Source of the DNA: Nipponacmea schrenckii
Lineage: Eukaryota > Mollusca > Gastropoda > Lottiidae
Assembly: GCA_030562195.1 (NCBI GenBank)
Contig: CM060202.1
Location: forward strand, 24,104,317 to 24,168,316
DNA length: 64,000 nucleotides
Direction of reading: 5' to 3'
A model generated the notes under the pieces. It was not told the origin of the DNA, ran no database searches, and saw nothing but the letters and a program-made list of their open reading frames with translations. A program made the position numbers and the translations under genes. Positions 1 through 13,500 of the stretch are shown in pieces. The first letter of the stretch is position 1. Every line of letters starts with the position of its first letter.

Positions 1-1433
1 TGGAGCTTCATAATTTTGAAAGTTGCCAGATCCCCCTCCGTGGAGGAGGAAGTGGTGCGTACGAGTACATTCACCTATAGAGCACTGCTGTGCAGCTGTA
101 CAGCGATTACCAATGTGGCTATTACCTAAGCAACGAAAGCACAGGCGCTTTTCCTTAGCAACTCTCCATCGTTGCGAACTGGAAGGGATCTAAAATAGAA
201 ACAGTTACTGACGCCCTGATCATGTGTTTTCAAACACACAACACATAATTTTGAATCTATTGAATTTGTTGCATACGTTTTAGAATGTCTATCACTGCGA
301 AAATGAGGTCTTTGATTGCTAGATAGTGTTTTTGAGTCATTCGAGACTGAAGAAAATCCTTCAATTTCTTCGTTGGATTCAATCATATAACGAACTTCAT
401 GGACAAGCCATTCATGTAGGGTCACAAGTGACTCGTTCTTTTTAGAGCTAGCTGCCCAACGTTTAAATTGCAATAGACACGAAGATGTGAGTTTCGACCT
501 AGTGACACAAAAGAACATAGAGTCTACTTCGAATTCCTCGTTGCGACCATTTTCTTGCAGTGACAAAATACATAGTTCAAGTGCATCAACGAATTGTTCA
601 AATCGTTTTAAATCGTTAAAGCTTACAGGCTTCATCATTCGAATGGTGTCCAAGTGGATAAGAGTTTGACGACGTTGCCCACCAAATTTATCATGCAAAC
701 GTTTGAGTGCTGAATCGTAACCCAATTCAGATTCCGGAAACCCTTCTATGCATTTCAAAGCGTCACCAGTCAAGTGCTGACGCAGCTGAAGCATTTTATA
801 TGCCTTCGAACAAGATGACTTGTCAACACACTCCATGAATGCATCTTTGAATACCTGATATTCACGTTTGTTACCATTAAATTTGTTGATGGAAACCTTA
901 CTAAGTTGTCGATGCAAATCTCTATCAATCTGACTTAAATTTGACGGTTGTTGAATACTTGAATTACCATTACCATTCTGCAAGATACTACCAGAATTAT
1001 CTAAAGAGGAATCATCTTGGGTGGTCTGTGCTCCCTGTTGTAAATTAGCAAACGATGTGAGGTGATCTGAGGAATTATACTTGATGCCTGACCCAGCCAG
1101 TCTGTGGCTTTACTCAAAACTTCGGCTACACTATTGTCAGATTGAACAGTCTCAAGTTTCATTCTCATAGTCGGCAGAAATATCACAAAGATGATTTAAA
1201 ATGTCTATTACCTCTTCCTGGTATCGCAGAATACTATCAACTGCTGATCTGATGCCATCAATGTCTCTTGCACTGGAACATAGCAAACTCGTCAAATACA
1301 GCTTCGCTTTCGTCAACTGTGATTTACAGATTCGTTTCCTTCTTCGTAAATCTGGCTGAATATCTGCTTCAGACTGGGCGACTGCAGGCTCAGATGTTGT
1401 CTGTTGGCCTTCCACTTCCGGGTTATCAATCAT
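1..1433 (-). pseudogene. BEL/Pao gag (broken, 5' part of element 1)
   Basis: Gag region of a BEL/Pao LTR retrotransposon, read right to left and leaving the window at base 1. It is spread over three frames: 1433-1152 (Met start, charged/helical N-terminus), about 1186-1090, and about 1090-126. The long last piece has the DUF1759-type gag core (FNGNKREYQVFKDAF, then a helical region) and the start of a zinc knuckle (CVVCLKTHD). A one-base slip near 165-180 moves the rest of the knuckle, RLCFRCLGNSHIGNRC, into another frame that reads on to base 1. With at least three frameshifts it cannot make intact Gag. Protease, RT and integrase would lie left of the window. Family assignment is by motif recognition. 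Confidence 0.8.
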
Positions 1434-1523
1434 GATGACGTTTCACCACATCTAATTTTTCTAAATGGCCATCATTTTCAAACATCAAAAACAACCATAA
1501 TCGAAATCGAATCCGGGCTACAA

Positions 1524-1545
1524 ACCACGGCTCTGGCTACCAAAA
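1524..1545 (-). other. Primer-binding site of BEL/Pao element 1
   Basis: Directly after the LTR end, the element strand reads TTTTGGTAGCCAGAGCCGTG. A TGG-starting tract at this place is where a tRNA 3' end would prime minus-strand DNA. The tRNA is not identified. Confidence 0.45.
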
Positions 1546-1780
1546 TGTTCAGGCGATGTGTCGATGTAAATTAAAACTCTGTAAAACTATACATTTATTC
1601 GATGCAGGACGATACAAAAATGAGATAAAAATCTACATGACGATGTTAAGTGGAAGCGTGCTTGATGAAAACTGACCTTCACCCAGGAGACGGAAGTGTC
1701 AGATTGTCGCGCAGAAGGTTAATGGAAACTATTCGATGTGTTCGAACACCGTTCCTTTCCACGACCCGACATTCTGAACA
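1546..1780 (-). repeat. 5' LTR of BEL/Pao element 1
   Basis: A 235-bp block bounded by TGTTCAG and CTGAACA, a 7-bp terminal inverted repeat with TG...CA ends. It lies just outside the primer site and the gag start, where a 5' LTR of a minus-strand element belongs. The partner LTR would be left of the window. Confidence 0.65.
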
Positions 1781-3009
1781 CTACTCGTTCGCTATTTTAA
1801 AATCGATTTTTTTCAAACTTGTTTTAAAATATAATTTGGATAATTATCTAGGTCCTCTAGTGGCATATTTTTCAATTTCCAATTTGTTGTTGAACTAGGT
1901 CCTGTCGAAGTTTTTCACAGCCGGCTTCCGTTTGAAAATTCGTAACTTTTGAATTTGACCATCTGCATGCCTTATTTTTCTGCACAATCATCTTCACTGG
2001 CTAAAGGTTCATATGATACATTGATTTCTAATTTTGGTAAAGAACATTTCGTTTAATAGGGCTCTGAAAATGGGTAATTTGCATATTTCTCGTATTTTCA
2101 GATTTTCATATCTCATGAACAAGACTCTTGGCAACATTCCAATTCATATTATTGCAATTTGTTTTTCATTAGCTTTCTAACAATATCTTTATTTTAGCTA
2201 TAGAACGGGAATTGTTGAAAATACGCCTTGTGGAAAATTATTTTCATATATATATATATATATATATCATAATTGGACCGGTAATACTTCTATCAATAGA
2301 AAGTAGAGGTGTTCTAATGACTGGGAAAATTACCAGATGGTCTCACAAGTCCTTAATTAACTCGTAATTAGGCTAATTATGACCGGAATTCCCACGGTAG
2401 GGTACTAACATAGGTATGTACGTCAAGTCTCAAATGTCGTTCAAATATCGTTGATCTTTTTTTTGATCACCCAGTCTGTCAATTCGGTACATAAATCATG
2501 CCGAGTTCAAGTCAGCAGACAATACGATTTGCAGACAATAACTAGAAAATTAGTTAGCAGACGATAGCCCGCAGACAATAAGAAATTATTACTTTTTGAC
2601 TCATCCTCGCATTTCAACCAATCAACGACAGCGACACATTGAAAATTATGGGGATTCCTTCAAGGGACACAAATCATGTACTAACAACACATGGTGCCCA
2701 GGAACGTAAAATTTATAGAAATAACTGGATATAAATGGAATTCTACTTCTACAGGACAAGATAAACTATGGAAAACGTTCATTATTCATTTTTCAAGCAA
2801 TTGAAAGGTAGAAAAATCACTTCGGACTCCAGACTAAATTTTCTTTGCGATTAAACAAACATAGGCAACATGCATACAGACCGCATTAAAGATGTCGCAT
2901 GTAAAGATAACGATGAAAATAAAAGATTGCAAAAGTCTTCAAAAACACTCTTACCATCGTTTTGCCACTTTTAGACTACAATAAACATTAAGATAAGTTA
3001 ATATACTTC
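1781..3009. other. AT-rich intergenic stretch, no gene seen
   Basis: No coding signal, splice-bounded reading frame or retroelement motif was found. A short (TA)n run lies near 2249-2269. The sequence merges into the satellite array that follows. Confidence 0.5.
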
Positions 3010-4379
3010 AAATTCTACTAGGTGTAGTATCTCGGAATTCCTGCTTTTAACCCAAAAATTCCATCAGAAGCTACCCCCACCCCATCTCCCACAAGAAGCT
3101 AGTTATAAGCATTCGTAAATCGTGTTTGTCAACATCAAAGCCACCCTTACCACTGTTTTGCCACTTTGTGACTAGGATAAATATAAAGATAAATTAATAT
3201 ACTTTTGATTCTTCTAGGTGTAGTGTCTCGGAATTCCTGCTTTTAATCCGAAAATTCCATCGGAAATAACCATACTCTAGCATGTAATAAATGACAAAAT
3301 TCTATGTTTGTTGACATAAATAGGCCTACCACCCGTACTTCAGTTTTGCCACTTTTAAAGTGGGATAAATATTATGATAAATGAATATCCTTTTGATTCT
3401 ACTAGGTGTAGTATCTCGGAATTCCTGCTTTTAATCCGAAAATTTCATCAGACACTCCCCCCCCCCCCTGCCAATTATTACCAAGCCATATGTCATGTTG
3501 TCGACATCAGAACCACCCTTACCACAGTTTTGCCACTTTTATACTAGGATAAATATTAAGATAAATGAATATACTTTTATTCCATCAGAGACCCCCCCTC
3601 CCCAATTATTACCAAGCCATAAGTCATGTTTGTTGATATCAAAACCATCCTTACCACTGTTTTGCCACTTTTATACTAGGATAAATATTAATATAAATGA
3701 ATAAACTTTTGATTCTACTAGGTGTAGTATCTCGGAATTCCTGCTTTTAATCCGAAAATTCCATCAGACACCCCCCCCCGCCAATTATTACCAAGCCATA
3801 AGTCATGTTTGTCGACATTAGAACCACCTTTACCACGGTTTTGCCACTTCTATACTAGGATAAATATTAATATAAATGAATATCCTTTTGATTCTTCTAG
3901 GTGTAGTATCTCGGAATTCCTGTTTTTAATCTGAAAATTCCATCAGACACTCCCCCCCCCCCCCCCGCCAATTATTACCAAGCCATATGTCATGTTTGTC
4001 GACATCAGAACCACCCTTACCACTGTTTTGCCACTTTTAAAGTAGGATAAATATTAAGATAAATGAATATACTTTTGATTCTTCTAGGTGTTGTATCTCG
4101 GAATTCCTGCTTTTAAACCGAAAATTCCATCGGAAATAACCATACTCTATCATGTGATAAATGACAAAATTCTATGTTTGTTGACATAAATACCACCCTT
4201 ATCACTGTTTTGCCACTTTTAAAGTAGGATAAATATTAAGATAAATGAATATCCTTTTGATTCTACTAGGTGTAGTATCTCGGAATTCCTGCTTTTAATC
4301 CGAAAATTCCACCAGACACCCCCCCCGCCAATTATTACCAAGCCATAAGTCATGTTGACATCAAAACCATCCTTACCAC
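3010..4379. repeat. ~180-bp satellite array with poly-C tracts (left part)
   Basis: Tandem units of about 180 bp, several of them with the landmark TCTCGGAATTCCTGCTTTTA (near 3029, 3226, 3413, 3729, 3908, 4095 and 4277). Units also share a CCACTTTTA...AGGATAAATATTA block and a variable C8-C15 tract. One unit near 3580 is shortened. Short open frames in the array are shadows of the repeat. Confidence 0.85.
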
Positions 4380-6602
4380 TATGGAAGACAATCCCTGCCA
4401 TAATTAATCATTCTTAATGCTTAATTCGGTGTTAAACATTAGTACAGTAAAATCAACATTTGTTCACTAAATTCATAATTTGTTGTTAAAATTTTATCAT
4501 TCGAATAAAAAATGTTACTGAACAAATTAACGATAAAGCCGAACTAATATTGCCCACTTCATAACGCCGAATGAAGTTTACCGAACAAAAGTTGAAAAAC
4601 ATTTCTCGCATTTCATGAGAACGATATCATTATGACGACATGTGGCGCTGCTCAATTTTAGTAGCCCTTCCTATTTGTTTCGCCATTTTTTATGGCCGGC
4701 TAGTGGCTGTGTACAAAGTAATAATCTTATTATGAATTCCAATTTTATGATAAAGAGCGAAGTTTTTAATCAAACTCTTGGTTCTCTTTATTCATTGGAA
4801 TGTAAGATTTTGAGATAAATATGGTTCCTATACCAGGAAATGTTTTGAAAAATGGCCAATTTTTGTACAGTCCACAGTAATGCTTGTGGGACAGATATTT
4901 TGATGGAATTAGCAAATTCCCAACTACATGGTTTCTTCAGACCTTTGAAAATATCGAAAATTCCAATATGAAAGTATTTTCATGACAAGCTTAGTTACTG
5001 GCCAGTTCGAGACGAAGACTCGTCATGGCCAATCTTAGAAAAATAGCCAATTTTTGAATAGTCCACTCTGATGGTGGTGGGCTATATGTTTTGATGGAAT
5101 TGGCAGAATCCCAACCACATGGCGCCTTCAGACCTTTGAATATCCCCAAAATTCCAAAGAAATGGTATTTTCATGCCAAACTTAGTGACTGGTCAGTCAG
5201 TGATGAAGACTCTTCATGGCCAATTTTTTTAAAATGGCCAATTTTTTAACAGTCCACGGTGATGGTGGTCGGGCATAAATTTTGATGGAATTGGCAGAAT
5301 CCCAACCACATGGCGCCTTCAGACCTGTGAATATCCCCAAAATTCCAAAGAAATGGTATTTTCATGCCAAGCTTAGTGACTGGTCAGTCAGTGATGAAAA
5401 CTCTTCATGGCCAATTGATAAAATATGGCCAATTTTTTATCAGTCCACGCTGATCGTGGTGGGGCATAAGTTTTGATGGAATTGGTAGAATCCCTACCAC
5501 ATGTGGTGCCTTCAGACCTATGAAAATCCAAAAAATTACAATGAAATGGTATTTTCATGCCAAATTTAGCGACTGGCCAATGAATCCTCTTCCTCCAAAA
5601 AGGGAGGAAGGGATCTTTTGAAGTCTGCCATATCTGATAGTATAGATATGGAGGCTTCAGAGGATGATGCGCAAGTCTTCCCTACCACATGTGGTGCCTT
5701 CAGACCTATGAAAATCCAAAAATTACAATGAAATGGTATTTTCATGCCAAATTTAGCGACTGGCCAGTCAGTGATGAAGACTCTTGATGGCAATTTTTTT
5801 GAAAAATGACCTTTGTTTGAAAATTCCACGCTGATGGTGGTGGGGAATAAATTTTGAATTGGCAGAATCCCAACCAAATAGTGGCTTCTGACCTTTATGC
5901 CCCACCACCATCAGCGTGGACTGTTAAAAATTGGCGTCGAGCCATAACAAGTCTTCATCTTTATCTGGCCAGTACCTAAACTTGGCATGAAAATACTATA
6001 ATATTGGAATTTTAGATATATTCACACATCTGAAGAAACCATGTGGTAGGGATTTTGTAAATTCCATCAAACTATCTGTCCCACCACCATCACTGTGGAC
6101 TGTACAAAAATTGGCCATTTTGAAAATATTTCATGGTATAGGCCCCATATTTATCTCAAAATCTCACATTCCAATGAATAAAGAGTACCAAGAGTTTGAT
6201 TAAAAACTTCAAATTGGAATTCATAATAAGATTCTTTACTTTGTACACAGCCACTGGCCGGCCATAAATAGTGACCAAATAAATAGGAACGAAGCCCTAA
6301 CTCAAATTGAGCAGCGCCACTTGTCGTCATAATGATAAAGTTCTCATAAAATGCGAGAAATGTTTTTCAACATTTGTTCGGTAAACTTCATTCGGCGTTA
6401 TGAAGTGGGCAATATTAGTTCGGCTTTATCTTTAATTTGTTCAGTAATATTCTTTATTCGAATGATAAAATTTTAACAACAAATTATGAATTTAGCGAAC
6501 GAATGTCAAATTAAGCGTACAAATGTTGATTTTACTGTACTAATGTTTATCACCGAATTAAGCATTAAGAATGATTAATTATGGCAGGGATTGTCTTCCA
6601 TA
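4380..6602. mobile_element. Foldback-type DNA element with ~500-bp inverted ends
   Basis: The element begins TATGGAAGACAATCCCTGCC and ends with its reverse complement. The inverted similarity runs for roughly 500 bp on each side (4380-4900 against 6080-6602). TACCAC flanks both ends (4374-4379 and 6603-6608), a target duplication of 6 bp, or 7 if the next T is shared. It sits inside a unit of the ~180-bp satellite. The interior (4850-5880) is about six tandem ~185-bp units, then an inverted partial unit (5880-6130). No transposase frame is present, so it is non-autonomous. The superfamily is not determined. Confidence 0.75.
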
Positions 6603-6909
6603 TACCACTGTTTTGCCACTTTTATACTAGGATAAATATTAATATAAATGAATAACCTTTTGATTCTACTAGGTGTAGTATCTCGGAATTCCTGCTTTTA
6701 ATCCGAAAATTCCATCAGACACCCATCACCCGCCCCCCCCCCCCCAATTATAACCAAGCCATAAGTCATGTTTGTCGACATTAGAACCACCTTTACCACG
6801 GTTTTGCCACTTTTAAAGTAGGATAAATATTAATATACATGAATATCATTTTGATTCTACTAGGTGTAGTATCTCGGAATTCCTGCTTCTAATCCGAAAA
6901 TTCTATCAG
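6603..6909. repeat. ~180-bp satellite array (right part)
   Basis: This continues the 3010-4379 array after the foldback element, with two further units (landmark near 6686 and 6872). It is cut by the N run. Confidence 0.8.
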
Positions 6910-7409
6910 NNNNNNNNNNNNNNNNNNNNNNNNNNNNNNNNNNNNNNNNNNNNNNNNNNNNNNNNNNNNNNNNNNNNNNNNNNNNNNNNNNNNNNNNNNN
7001 NNNNNNNNNNNNNNNNNNNNNNNNNNNNNNNNNNNNNNNNNNNNNNNNNNNNNNNNNNNNNNNNNNNNNNNNNNNNNNNNNNNNNNNNNNNNNNNNNNNN
7101 NNNNNNNNNNNNNNNNNNNNNNNNNNNNNNNNNNNNNNNNNNNNNNNNNNNNNNNNNNNNNNNNNNNNNNNNNNNNNNNNNNNNNNNNNNNNNNNNNNNN
7201 NNNNNNNNNNNNNNNNNNNNNNNNNNNNNNNNNNNNNNNNNNNNNNNNNNNNNNNNNNNNNNNNNNNNNNNNNNNNNNNNNNNNNNNNNNNNNNNNNNNN
7301 NNNNNNNNNNNNNNNNNNNNNNNNNNNNNNNNNNNNNNNNNNNNNNNNNNNNNNNNNNNNNNNNNNNNNNNNNNNNNNNNNNNNNNNNNNNNNNNNNNNN
7401 NNNNNNNNN
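6910..7409. other. Scaffold gap, exactly 500 N
   Basis: 500 consecutive N, the usual arbitrary gap size. The missing length is unknown, and the 5' exons (signal peptide, V-like) of gene P could be in it. Confidence 0.95.
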
Positions 7410-10219
7410 GCAATGTAAACCCTACAAAGTGAATGTAGAGGCGATAAAGCCTTTTGTAGATTGGCATTAGGTGCTTCTGTTTTTTGAAGAACGCACTGCA
7501 TTGTTTTCGAAATGACTTTTTTTTTTTTCTCTCTATCTGGTCACGCTCCCCAGATATAACTGTAAATGTCTCACATAACATGAGGCGATATTCTAACGTA
7601 AACTAGTGCTCATTGTTATCAAAATGTAAAATGACGCAATTTTGCCAAACCGGAAATGACGTATAACATCCCAAAGTTTTTTAGTTTTTCTCAAATAACA
7701 GCTCTATTTCAAATCGAATTTCGCTCGAACATTTCTTATTAACTTCTTTGAACTAAACTTTAAAGGATAGCAATTTAAAAAATTTAAAATTTTGACTTTT
7801 GTCGCTGACTTTTTGATTTTTAAATTTAACACTTTTTCTAACTTACAGAATTTTGATCTGATCGAAATAAAAATTATCATGTTGATAGACAATGTGCTTA
7901 TCAACAAAAGTATGTCTTCTAAATAACGACATCACTTCTGGTTGTGACGTCATTCGACTCTAAACTTGAAATTTCAACTTCCGGAATTCTTAAAATATTT
8001 GAAATTTTTTTTTTTTGCAATTAGTAATCTTGATTTAATAATTAACTAAAATTGACCCGGAAGTAACCGGTCAGCCGCCTGGTTAAACTACTTACTTTTG
8101 TAAAACGAAAAATGGGTCCTTAGGTGTTAATCGGACAATTGTAATTTTGAGGTCTATGTAATCTTCAATTGATTGCTAACAATTCTCAGGAAGCCGAATT
8201 TTGAATTTCGATTTAGCTTTTCCTTTATTTCCGGTTATATTTTTTCACTAAGTGCCTAATTTTCGAATGTTCGTATATCGTGACCTTGATATTTTGTTAC
8301 CTTGTGACCTGCATAAAAGTTATTGCTCTTGTCGAGACCTTTCTATTGATGTCTTCATTTTTGTCGTGCAATGTCAATTTCCGGTTTTACAGCCATTTGA
8401 AAATAGCAATTTTTAACTTTGAAGAGCTCTGTCAAGTGACCTAATTTACATACGTCCAAATTTCTTTCATGTCCTTATTACACTTAATGTATTCTTTCCA
8501 ATGATGTATAACACTTGATATTATAATCAAAATTGCGCTTTTGAGAATTTGAAAATTTTGTTCTAAGTTCTATAGTAATTGTGCGTGATTTATAAAAGAG
8601 CACGTGTTTTTTTAAATTATGTATTTTTAAGAAAGTCGTCAGAACATGATAAAGAAAGACAAAAAAGTGAAAAAATTTGATCCGGAAGTAACACTTAAAC
8701 CGCTATCATGAAATGACTAACTTTTGTAAAACGAAAATGGGTCCTTAGGGGTTAATCGGACAACTGTAATTTTGATGTCTATGTAATCCTCAATCGATTG
8801 CTCACAAATCTCAGACAGCCAATTTTTGAATTTCGATTAAGCTTTCCTTTTATTTCCGGTTCTATATTTTCAGTACGTGCCTAATTTTCGAAGGTCCATA
8901 TCTCGTGACCTTGACCTTTGGTGACCTTGTGACCTGCATAAAGGTTATTGCCCATGTCGAGACCTATCTATTGATGTCTTCATTTTTGTTGTGCAATGTC
9001 AACTTCCGGTTTTAGAGCCATTTGAAAATCGCAATTTTTAACTTTGAAGAGCTCTGTCATGTGACCTAATTTACATACGTCCAAATTTCTTTCGTGTCCT
9101 CATTACACGTAATTTATTCTTTAGAATGATGTATATTTTGATCAAAATTTCTATTTTTTAGACGTTGAAAATTTTGTTCTTTGTTCTATAGTAACTGTGC
9201 GTGATTTTTGGCGGGAAAAAGAACGTGTTTTTTTTAGTTACATATTTTTATGAAAGTCGAAAAATTCTTTTAAAGATATGATAGAACATGACAAAAAAAG
9301 AAAAAAAAGTGATTTAAACGGATCCGGAAGTAACACTTAAGCCGTCATCTTGGTATCAGCAACTTTTCTTGAAATAAATATATAAAATTCACAAAGTCAT
9401 CATCCGATTTACTTAATTTTGATGTCTATGGAGTCTTTAGTCGATTGCTAACAAAATTCTAAGGTTGGGTTTTTGAATTTCGACCAGGATTGGGTTTTTT
9501 TTATTTCCAGTTAAATAATTTCCCATAAATGACCAAAACTTCCATAGCCCATACCTCATGAATACCGGTACCTTGTTTTGTTTTCGATATAGATAGTACG
9601 GTACCTATTATTTATGATAAAGAGATCTCGTTATATATTTCGTCGTAAGTGTATATCTTATAATGTCTCATTTATGTTTACGAATCAATGTGTCTCAAAT
9701 CATATTGCAAATAAGTCCTGCTGTATTTTTTTTTTCATATTTTAAAAGTTTATATGTCAATCCAACGACGACAAGGAGATAATTAATATTAAAACTTATG
9801 AAGTAATTAGAAAAATTATTTAATTAAGTTAATTTATCAAATATTTCATATAATTGTATAATGTTGTCAATGTTTACAAAATGCCCTTGTTTGATATTCT
9901 AAATTGATTCGTTTGGCTTTTTGTAATTTATATGTAATTTTTTAAGTGAGCAGTCGTTTATTTTTATCAGAAATAAAGTAGTCTAACGATTGTTGTACAG
10001 GTTCACAATACTTGGAAGGTACAAACTATGATTCTGATCTACAATAGAACAGGCATCGTAGTACGTCTTTAATCAAGTTTCATCTATCTGTCGTCTAATG
10101 AATATTAACAGCGGTTAAAAAGGGACACGCACTGCATCAATACCGTTCACGGTTCTAGTGTTTTATTTTAGTAGTATTTAACGATTTGTTTATTTGACTA
10201 TGTTATCGTTTTATTTCAG
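7410..10219. repeat. Diverged ~640-bp tandem repeats upstream of gene P
   Basis: Two diverged units of roughly 640 bp start near 8050 and 8690, with a partial third near 9320. Shared landmarks are CCGGAAGTAAC, AATGGGTCCTTAGG, ATCTCGTGACCTTGA-like and CTTCCGGTTTTA. The rest is AT-rich with no supported exon. Just before the first gene P exon lies an intron-like pyrimidine tract ending TTTATTTCAG. Confidence 0.55.
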
Positions 10220-10507
10220 GTAAACCCACGATAATAGGACGATCTCCACCAAATCCTGTTTTAAAACCAGAAGATAACTATACTTCAACCATACAACTTG
10301 CATGTCACAGGTCTTCACTCATTATAGGAGATTATCAACTGTCCATGTACACATTGTGGTATAGAAATGGAATGAGAATGACTGACGTAGATCCAATTTC
10401 ATCTCAAATTAATGTGACTGTAGACCATAATGGTGGAAACTTGACATGTCTGACTACAGATTATCTCCCATGTTATCAACGACTACAGACCACAATACGT
10501 TATGATG
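10220..10507 (+). CDS. Gene P exon: C2-like Ig domain (first)
   Basis: A 288-bp phase 1-1 exon between TTTATTTCAG and GTAAAT. It reads GKPTIIGRSPP..., with a B-strand Cys (IQLACH), the core Trp (LWYRNG), an F-strand Cys (LTCLT) and an extra Cys (LPCY). N-glycosylation sequons are NYT and NVT. About three quarters or more of the residues match the copies at 12685, 43423 and 57468. Confidence 0.85.
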
Positions 10508-13500
10508 GTAAATATAACATCTTTATTCTCTTTTTTGTAATCAGATTTATCTCATGAAGTTGATAAATTAAAGGTTTTAAATAATTGTTATCAAATATGT
10601 TGGGTGAAATATTTGAAACTTCTGGTTTCAGCGCGAGCATCTTCGATATTTTTGGGGTTATATTTTTTGTGTAAGGCCTCCAGCCAAAAAAAGAAAATTG
10701 TATAGTATTTCTAGTCTTACTTAACAATTTGAGAAGGACTGAGCCACCAAGTGAAATTACTAAAACAAAATATTTGATGAACCGGAGAAAATAAGCAAGA
10801 ATTTTTCATCGAGTCTGTATGGATTATTTCTGGACCGATTAACCTCAAATTTTCTTTAATATGTTAATTATAAAAAGATGTATTTGATGCTTTTGAAAAT
10901 TTTGCACAAAAAAATATGAATAAAAATTTCCCAAAAAATTCAAAATTCTAACTTTGTTGCTAATTTCTGATCAATCTTAAATTCCCAGAATATAGACTAT
11001 GTATGATTTTGGCTTCTATCAAAGTCTTGTTACTTTTTCTAAAAGTTGTTGGGATTTAATTTTTAATTTAAATTCTTTTAAGACACAGAAATTTTAAAGT
11101 CTCTATCTCGTGACCTTGAACTTCAATGACCGTGGAATTTCAGTGTACAATGACCTTAACCTATGCTATCTATAGATATGCCGATATCGAGTCAAAAATA
11201 CAAACTTCTGGAATTATAGCCTATCGAAATCTGACAATTTTGCAACTTAATGATATCTGAAACCAAATTTTAGCTGTAAAAGTTTTTATATTAAGACTAA
11301 AAACGGTGAGCACAGGACGTTATTAAGCTAGAAGTTCCAAAAGGTCTTGCAGCTAAAAGTATCAAACTCCACGCTGGGTGCAGTTCACAGCTCTAGTCTT
11401 TGTTTGTTATTTTACAGTTTTGAATATTGAAGAGTGTAATAATGTCTTTGAGGATGAAACCTTTATAGTTCAACCTGAATGTGAGTTTCTTTTTCCTCGA
11501 TTACAATCGGATTGTGTTGGGGATGTGGGGACATGGGTCGGCAATAGTAGGAATACTGTGGTCTTGTTCATAGACTAAAGTACAAATATACTGCAAACAA
11601 GTAGCATAACTCTTCAACTAAGTCAGTTAATATTATCTTGCCAGACAACATTGTATATTTTACTTTAATTTTTCAGTTGCGCCAATTGATGTGAAACTAG
11701 AGCCTGATCAAAGGGAGATAACTGTAATTAAAAATGAGGATTTGAAAGTGAGATGCACCGCAAAGTGTCACCCACAGTGTGCAGTTGCGTGGGGAAAACA
11801 TTTTCAAGGCCTAAAATCAAGTGGTTTTATTTACTTCAAGAGTAATATGTTTGAAAATGATTTGGTAATTGAGAGTGTCAACAGTTCACATGAAGGTTAT
11901 TATGGCTGTCGGGTGAACAACATTCATGGAGAAGTTAAAAGGGGTTTTACTCTAAGTGTTAAAGGTATGTATTTAGAAATATATTAGTAAGAAGATATTT
12001 ATACTGTATCAGTGATGCTGTTATAGAAGTTATGTCGCAGTGATAGTATTGTACCATTGGTATTGTTTTAGTGGTTCTGCACCATTTAGGTCGAGATGAA
12101 CTTTCGGATTTGTCGCCCCATATTCTCCCTGTCAGTGATGCAGGTCGGAGGGGCTGACATGGAAAAGGCGCCTAATCGTTCGATGAAACGATAAACTGAG
12201 GCCACGAGTGTTACAGGCTGTGCACGTTTAGTTGGAAATAGAGTAAAGAGTTGGCTAATATCGCTGTCCGAACAATTTACCTTCTTGCACTGTCTTTATT
12301 AAATTGATTAAGCGTTTTTCAAAAATGACCTAATTTTGAGATTTTTAAGATTTTAAGCGATTGTGTTACTTTATGGCACCAGGTAAGTTCCCTGATGAAT
12401 ATATACTCATATTGACCATTCTTGAGAACAAAAATTTTATGTTCATGCTAAGACCTATTATCTCTTTAATACACAATACTTCATGGGGTAAATTGTATTA
12501 TAATAATCCTTGAAAAATTAAAATAGAAGTGACAATAACAATGAGGAGCAATGTGAACCTTACAAAGGAGGACAAAACCATTTGTAGATTAGCATCAGGT
12601 ATAGTAGTAGTGTTTCTGTTTTTGTTTTATTTTAGTAGTATTCAACGATTTTGTTTATTTGACTATGTTATCGTTTTATTTCAGGTAAACCCATAATTAT
12701 AGGACGATCTCCACCATATCTTGTTTTAAAACCAGAAGATAACTATACTTCAACCATACAACTTGAATGTCACAGTGTTTCAACCAGAATAGGAGAATAT
12801 CCACAGTCCATGTACACAGTGTGGTATAGAAATAGAATGAGAATGACTGACGTAGATCCAACTTTATCTCAAATTAACGTGACAATAGATCATAATGGTA
12901 GAAGCTTTACTTGTCTGGCTACAGATTATCTCCCTTGTTATCAACGACTACAGACCACAAAACATTATGATGGTAAATATAACATCTTTATTCTCTTTTT
13001 TTAATAAGATTTATCTCATGAAGTTGATGAATTAAAGGTTTTGAATAATTGTCATCAAATATGTTGGGTAAAATATTTGAAACTTCCGGTTTCAGCGCGA
13101 GCATCTTCGATATTTTTGGGGTTATATTTTTTGTGTAAGGCCTTCAGCAAAAATAGAAAATTGCATAGTATTTCTAGTCTTACTTAACAATTTGAGAAGG
13201 ACTGAGCCACCAAGTGAAATAACTGAAACAAAATATATGCTAAACCGGAGAAAATGAGCAAGAATTTTGTATCGAGTCTGTATGGCTTATTTCTGGACCG
13301 ATTTACCTCAAATTTTCTTTAATATGTTAATTGTAAAAAGATGTACTGTATTTGGTGCTTTTGTAAATTTTGCACCAAAAAAATATGAACAAAAAAATTC
13401 CCAAAAAATCAAAAGTTGTTTGGACTGAATTTAGAATTTAAATTCTTTTAAGACACAGAAAATTTTAAAGTCTCTATCTCGTGACCTTGAACTTCACTGA

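Noticed and set aside
1650..1898. 82-codon open frame
   Set aside because: It lies within the LTR of BEL element 1 and its flank, with no homology or splice support.
3495..3704. Pro/Ser-rich open frame in the satellite
   Set aside because: It is a shadow of the ~180-bp satellite with poly-C tracts. The frame is lost in neighbouring units.
6860..7581. Long open frames across the N run
   Set aside because: They are open only because N is translated as X. The same applies to frames over 47097-47736.
10000..10075. Possible small exon upstream of gene P (TTGTACAG ... GTACGT)
   Set aside because: The frame carries a stop in the phase needed and has no match in the other copies.
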